Below are positions 23,204 through 25,731 of a DNA stretch of 25,731 nt, piece after piece (position 1 is the first letter of the stretch; every line of letters begins with the position of its first letter). The stretch is from CAYHIW01 sp964356745 (GTDB lineage Bacteria > Patescibacteriota > Microgenomatia > UBA1406 > GWC2-37-13). Position numbers and translations under genes: made by a program. The notes beneath the pieces are model-generated. The model saw only the letters and a list, made by a program, of their open reading frames with translations. It was not told where the DNA came from and made no database searches. The stretch is taken from assembly GCA_964356745.1 (NCBI GenBank), contig CAYHIW010000006.1, positions 1 through 25,731 of the forward strand. The letters run 5' to 3'.

Positions 23204-23209
23204 TACAAT
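23204..23209 (+). promoter_or_regulatory. -10-like hexamer 8 nt before the start at 23218
   Basis: TACAAT ends 8 nt before the ATG at 23218, with no clear -35 box and no Shine-Dalgarno. It fits the leaderless pattern of the window, but alone is weak. Confidence 0.35.
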
Positions 23210-23217
23210 GTGAGCGT

Positions 23218-24042
23218 ATGGAACGGCGTCGCGATATGCTTCCGGTAACCTCCTCAACTGTTGCTCGCATGCTTGCAGAGATTGAAATAATCACAGAAAA
23301 CGTACCCGAACGTCTGCACTACCGCAATTTTTTGAAGTTTGACGATCTTGAAATCTTGTTTCAAGTTGATGAAGAAAGTGAAGGAAACGAATACGGAATC
23401 CATATTTACTCAGTTGATCAAAATGGGGAGATACTAACTGTATTAGGTTATGATATTGATCCTGTTTTGGGTAAAACTATTAAATATGTTAACTCTGAAG
23501 AACATTCTAACGACATCACAATAGAAGAAATGAATGAGATTTTAGGATTATTATACTGCGTAGGAAGAGAAGATCGACCAATAAAAATACGAAGTTCAAC
23601 AATAGAGAATTTATTTAACAGCACAATTTATACTAAACAAAACGAACAAGCAGAGGATAAGATAGATGCTTCTGCTGTTCTTGCCGAAACAGTTGAAAGG
23701 ATTGCAAAAAAAGGTCAACAAATCATAGACAAAAGAGCAAGTTTTACAAGAGGAGAAAGTAAATACACAGTTGAAACCTCAAAAATCGAAGGAGATACAT
23801 TTGCCAAAGTCACCATAGAACCTAAGTTACCAGGAACAAAAGAACCGCAAGAGAGCTTTACCATATTCCGAGATGGAAAATGTAAACATGATTTTGATTT
23901 CCCAAGAGGCGTATTTGGAGTGCAATCTGTTAGAACACCAGAAGTATTTAAGATGAATAGACACTTAGTGGTCTATGAGGGAGAGGCTCTTGAGTTTGAG
24001 AGGACAAGATTAGCGCCATTAGTCAAAAGAGCTCGATCCTGA
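23218..24042 (+). CDS. Hypothetical protein
   Basis: This 274-residue soluble protein has no recognised domain. An N-terminal helical part (residues 1-40) is followed by an acidic alpha/beta stretch, a helical linker around 140-175 (NEQAEDKIDASAVLAETVER), and a beta-rich C-terminal half (KYTVETSKIEGDTFAKVTIE, ESFTIFRDGKCKHDFDF). Three Cys only. It lies between purD (24 nt upstream) and the CDF transporter (12 nt downstream), so it may share their transcript. There is no evidence of transfer. Function unknown. Confidence 0.7.
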   Translation: MERRRDMLPVTSSTVARMLAEIEIITENVPERLHYRNFLKFDDLEILFQVDEESEGNEYGIHIYSVDQNGEILTVLGYDIDPVLGKTIKYVNSEEHSNDITIEEMNEILGLLYCVGREDRPIKIRSSTIENLFNSTIYTKQNEQAEDKIDASAVLAETVERIAKKGQQIIDKRASFTRGESKYTVETSKIEGDTFAKVTIEPKLPGTKEPQESFTIFRDGKCKHDFDFPRGVFGVQSVRTPEVFKMNRHLVVYEGEALEFERTRLAPLVKRARS

Positions 24043-24054
24043 TAGACTATAGAT

Positions 24055-24996
24055 ATGCAGAAGAATACCGTGACAGATCATCGGAAAGAAATAAGCGCGA
24101 CACGCGTGGTAATCACGTCTTTTTTGGTTGATTTCTCGGACGTTGTTTTGAGTCTGATTGTTGCGGTGCTCTCCGGAAGTGTCATCATGATTTCACAAGT
24201 ACTAGAAGGTCTTTCTGATCTTGCGTCATCCGGATTTCTTCTCGTCGGTCTAAATCGTTCACGAAGAGAGCCAGATCCAGCACATCCGTTTGGATATGGA
24301 AGGGAAATATATTTCTGGGCTTTATTATCAGCTCTTGTCATGTTTGGTATTACGGCAACTTTCTCGATATATCTTGGGTGGCAGCGATTTCTCAATCCTG
24401 AAGAAGTGCACAGTCTTCCTCTTACTTTTGCAGTTCTCATCATTACTCTTGTTACTAATGGTTACGCCTTCCTTTTGTCGTGGAAACGGTTACTTCGACG
24501 AAGAAGCGTGAAGAGAATAGTCGAAATATTTTATAAATCCTCACTTGTTGAGACAAAAACGACATTTATTCTCGACTTGATGGGTGCTGCGGCTTCGGCT
24601 TTAGGTATTATTTCTTTGGGTGTTTACGCAATAACAGGAGATTATCGATTTGATGGTATTGGCGCCATGCTTATTGGTTTTGTTATTGCTATTTGCGCCG
24701 TGTTTTTGGTTCTTGGGATACGAGATTTGCTTATTGGTCAGAGCGCATCGCCTGAGATTGAAAATAAGATTCGTGAAGCAATTCTTGATTTTCCCGAAGT
24801 TAAGAAAGTATTGGACTTGAAGACATTACACATCGGTATTGAGCGACTTCTGGTGAACGTTGAGGTTTATTTAACCGGTGAGATGAGAATTATCGACATA
24901 GAAAAACTTATGGATGATATTAAAGCGCATGTTCAGAAGTTAGTTCCTAGTGTCAAACACATTCAAGTAGAGCTTGAGACCCCCGACCGAAAATAA
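24055..24996 (+). CDS. Cation diffusion facilitator (CDF) transporter, altered metal site
   Basis: CDF proteins export divalent cations by proton exchange. The 313-residue product has six hydrophobic segments and a C-terminal cytoplasmic domain (DFPEVKKVLDLKTLHIG...). The conserved AHPFGYGR motif follows TM2, as in other CDFs. The usual metal residues are changed: TM2 has E51-x3-D55 (LEGLSD) instead of DxxxD, and TM5 has T170-x3-D174 (TFILD) instead of HxxxD. Metal preference may therefore differ from Zn. It is convergent with the TraG-like gene, 1 nt apart. Family call is firm; substrate is not. Confidence 0.88.
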   Translation: MQKNTVTDHRKEISATRVVITSFLVDFSDVVLSLIVAVLSGSVIMISQVLEGLSDLASSGFLLVGLNRSRREPDPAHPFGYGREIYFWALLSALVMFGITATFSIYLGWQRFLNPEEVHSLPLTFAVLIITLVTNGYAFLLSWKRLLRRRSVKRIVEIFYKSSLVETKTTFILDLMGAAASALGIISLGVYAITGDYRFDGIGAMLIGFVIAICAVFLVLGIRDLLIGQSASPEIENKIREAILDFPEVKKVLDLKTLHIGIERLLVNVEVYLTGEMRIIDIEKLMDDIKAHVQKLVPSVKHIQVELETPDRK

Positions 24997-24997
24997 G

Positions 24998-25731
24998 TCA
25001 TTCTGGCTTGTCCAGAACCTGTTTACTTCCATATTTTTCCTTTGAGAGTTTGATAATTTTCTCCCGATTATCATTAACAACATTGGGAAGAGGAAGTGTG
25101 TAAGCGGGAAATGGCGCAGAGGTCATTCCATCAACAGAAAGCTTTAAGACAACTTCGTATTTACCCAGCGAGACAAGATCGTTTTCAGTATACAGTTCGG
25201 CGTATTCTTTGGTGAGAATAAAAGCGTCACGTGCACCAACGACAAACGAGATTAAGGTGCCCACATTCCCAAATATAGCTTTTTGGACTGTTTCATCAAG
25301 TTGTTCGATGTACTGGTTGGCTAAAGATAACGAGAGTCGATACTTTCGCGCTTCAGACAAAATCTTGATAAACGAAGACGTCGCATAGGTTTGAAATTCA
25401 TCGACAAACAGGAAAAAATCTTTTCGTTCTTCTTCTTTTTGATATGATCGTCCCATTGCAGCAAGTTGAATCTGAGTGATAAACATGGCTCCAAGAAGAG
25501 CTGCGTTGTCTTCGCCTAGTTTTCCTTGCGATAAGTTTAAGATAAGAATCTTACCCTCATTCATAATTTTCTCAAGATTAATGGTTGACTTAGGCTGCCC
25601 AAGAATGCTACGGATCATCTTGGAAGAGACAAACTGCCCGACTTTATTCTGTATTGGCGAGACTGCTTCGGCCTTGAGTTTATCTGGCATTTTGGCAAAC
25701 TCCTTCTCCCAAAAGTTTTTAAGCACAGGAT
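24998..25731 (-). CDS. Type IV secretion/conjugation ATPase, C-terminal part (5' end beyond window)
   Basis: This is the C-terminal end of a TraG/VirD4/VirB4-like ATPase used in DNA or protein export, or in pilus assembly. The visible 244 codons contain the Walker B segment FFLFVDEFQTYAT, followed by ILSEARKYRLSLSLANQYIE, both usual for this family, and a FGNVGTLISFVVGARDA stretch. The Walker A domain would lie beyond the right edge. The GTG at 25726 is not a likely start: the frame stays open to the edge and family members are usually several hundred residues. No other secretion gene is in the window, so conjugation or competence cannot be told apart. Confidence 0.8.
   Translation of the reverse strand, partial: PVLKNFWEKEFAKMPDKLKAEAVSPIQNKVGQFVSSKMIRSILGQPKSTINLEKIMNEGKILILNLSQGKLGEDNAALLGAMFITQIQLAAMGRSYQKEEERKDFFLFVDEFQTYATSSFIKILSEARKYRLSLSLANQYIEQLDETVQKAIFGNVGTLISFVVGARDAFILTKEYAELYTENDLVSLGKYEVVLKLSVDGMTSAPFPAYTLPLPNVVNDNREKIIKLSKEKYGSKQVLDKPE

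Noticed and set aside
25001..25017. Short perfect hairpin (TTCTGG, 5-nt loop, CCAGAA) just after the CDF stop
   Set aside because: The stem is only 6 bp, there is no T-tract on either side, and the bases are also coding for the end of the TraG-like protein (LDKPE), so it is not listed as a terminator.
24998..25726. Complete small ATPase gene starting at GTG 25726
   Set aside because: The frame is open beyond the GTG to the window edge and lacks a Walker A motif, so it is the end of a larger gene.

Overview
This window looks like a chromosomal segment of a Candidate Phyla Radiation bacterium (Patescibacteria, most likely the Microgenomates side). That placement is inferred. It rests on tight gene packing, compact housekeeping genes, orphan proteins with coiled coils or single membrane anchors, Cys-rich FnIII/dockerin exoproteins, a minimal site-2 protease, and 7-8 bp word arrays of a kind I associate with these genomes. 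TGA acts as a stop (for example at 3245 and 24998 on the minus strand), so the TGA=Gly code of Gracilibacteria/SR1 does not apply. No tRNA, rRNA, CRISPR array or insertion sequence was recognised. No gene-free stretch exceeds 300 bases.

Layout. (1) 1-4956, minus strand: pth, two GT4 glycosyltransferases, a small membrane-anchored protein, and a long Cys-rich secreted protein running off the left edge. (2) 4998-12488, plus strand: a galT-like gene, then four unfamiliar genes: a helical 116-aa protein, a coiled-coil protein with a C-terminal membrane segment, a 110-aa acidic helical protein, and a 1650-aa protein ending in a GT2 glycosyltransferase domain. (3) 12500-13912, minus: a protein with a C-terminal JAMM (MPN+) metalloprotease-like domain. 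(4) 14002-17668, plus: a cell-surface cluster of a Cys-rich/FnIII-like protein with a C-terminal dockerin, two membrane-anchored cohesin-like proteins (one with tandem LPxTG-like motifs), and an FnIII protein. (5) 17686-21775: housekeeping genes rpmB, M50 protease, def, dsbB-like, a WaaE-like GT2, and ychF. (6) 21835-25731: a divergent purD, an orphan gene, a CDF cation transporter, and the C-terminal end of a TraG/VirD4/VirB4-type ATPase running off the right edge.

Main points of interest. A complete set of dockerin and cohesin partners sits in one four-gene cluster, which suggests non-covalent assembly of surface proteins; the nearby DsbB-like protein could supply disulfides for these Cys-rich exoproteins. 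The four-gene block ending in the 1650-aa GT2 protein has no function I recognise. Arrays of 7- or 8-bp words occur between genes and inside genes. They supply stop codons, form a 30-bp-arm hairpin between two convergent genes, and in pth occupy a region that is 17 residues shorter than in E. coli Pth. Many start codons lack a Shine-Dalgarno sequence and have a -10-like hexamer only 5-13 nt upstream, which suggests leaderless or nearly leaderless mRNAs.
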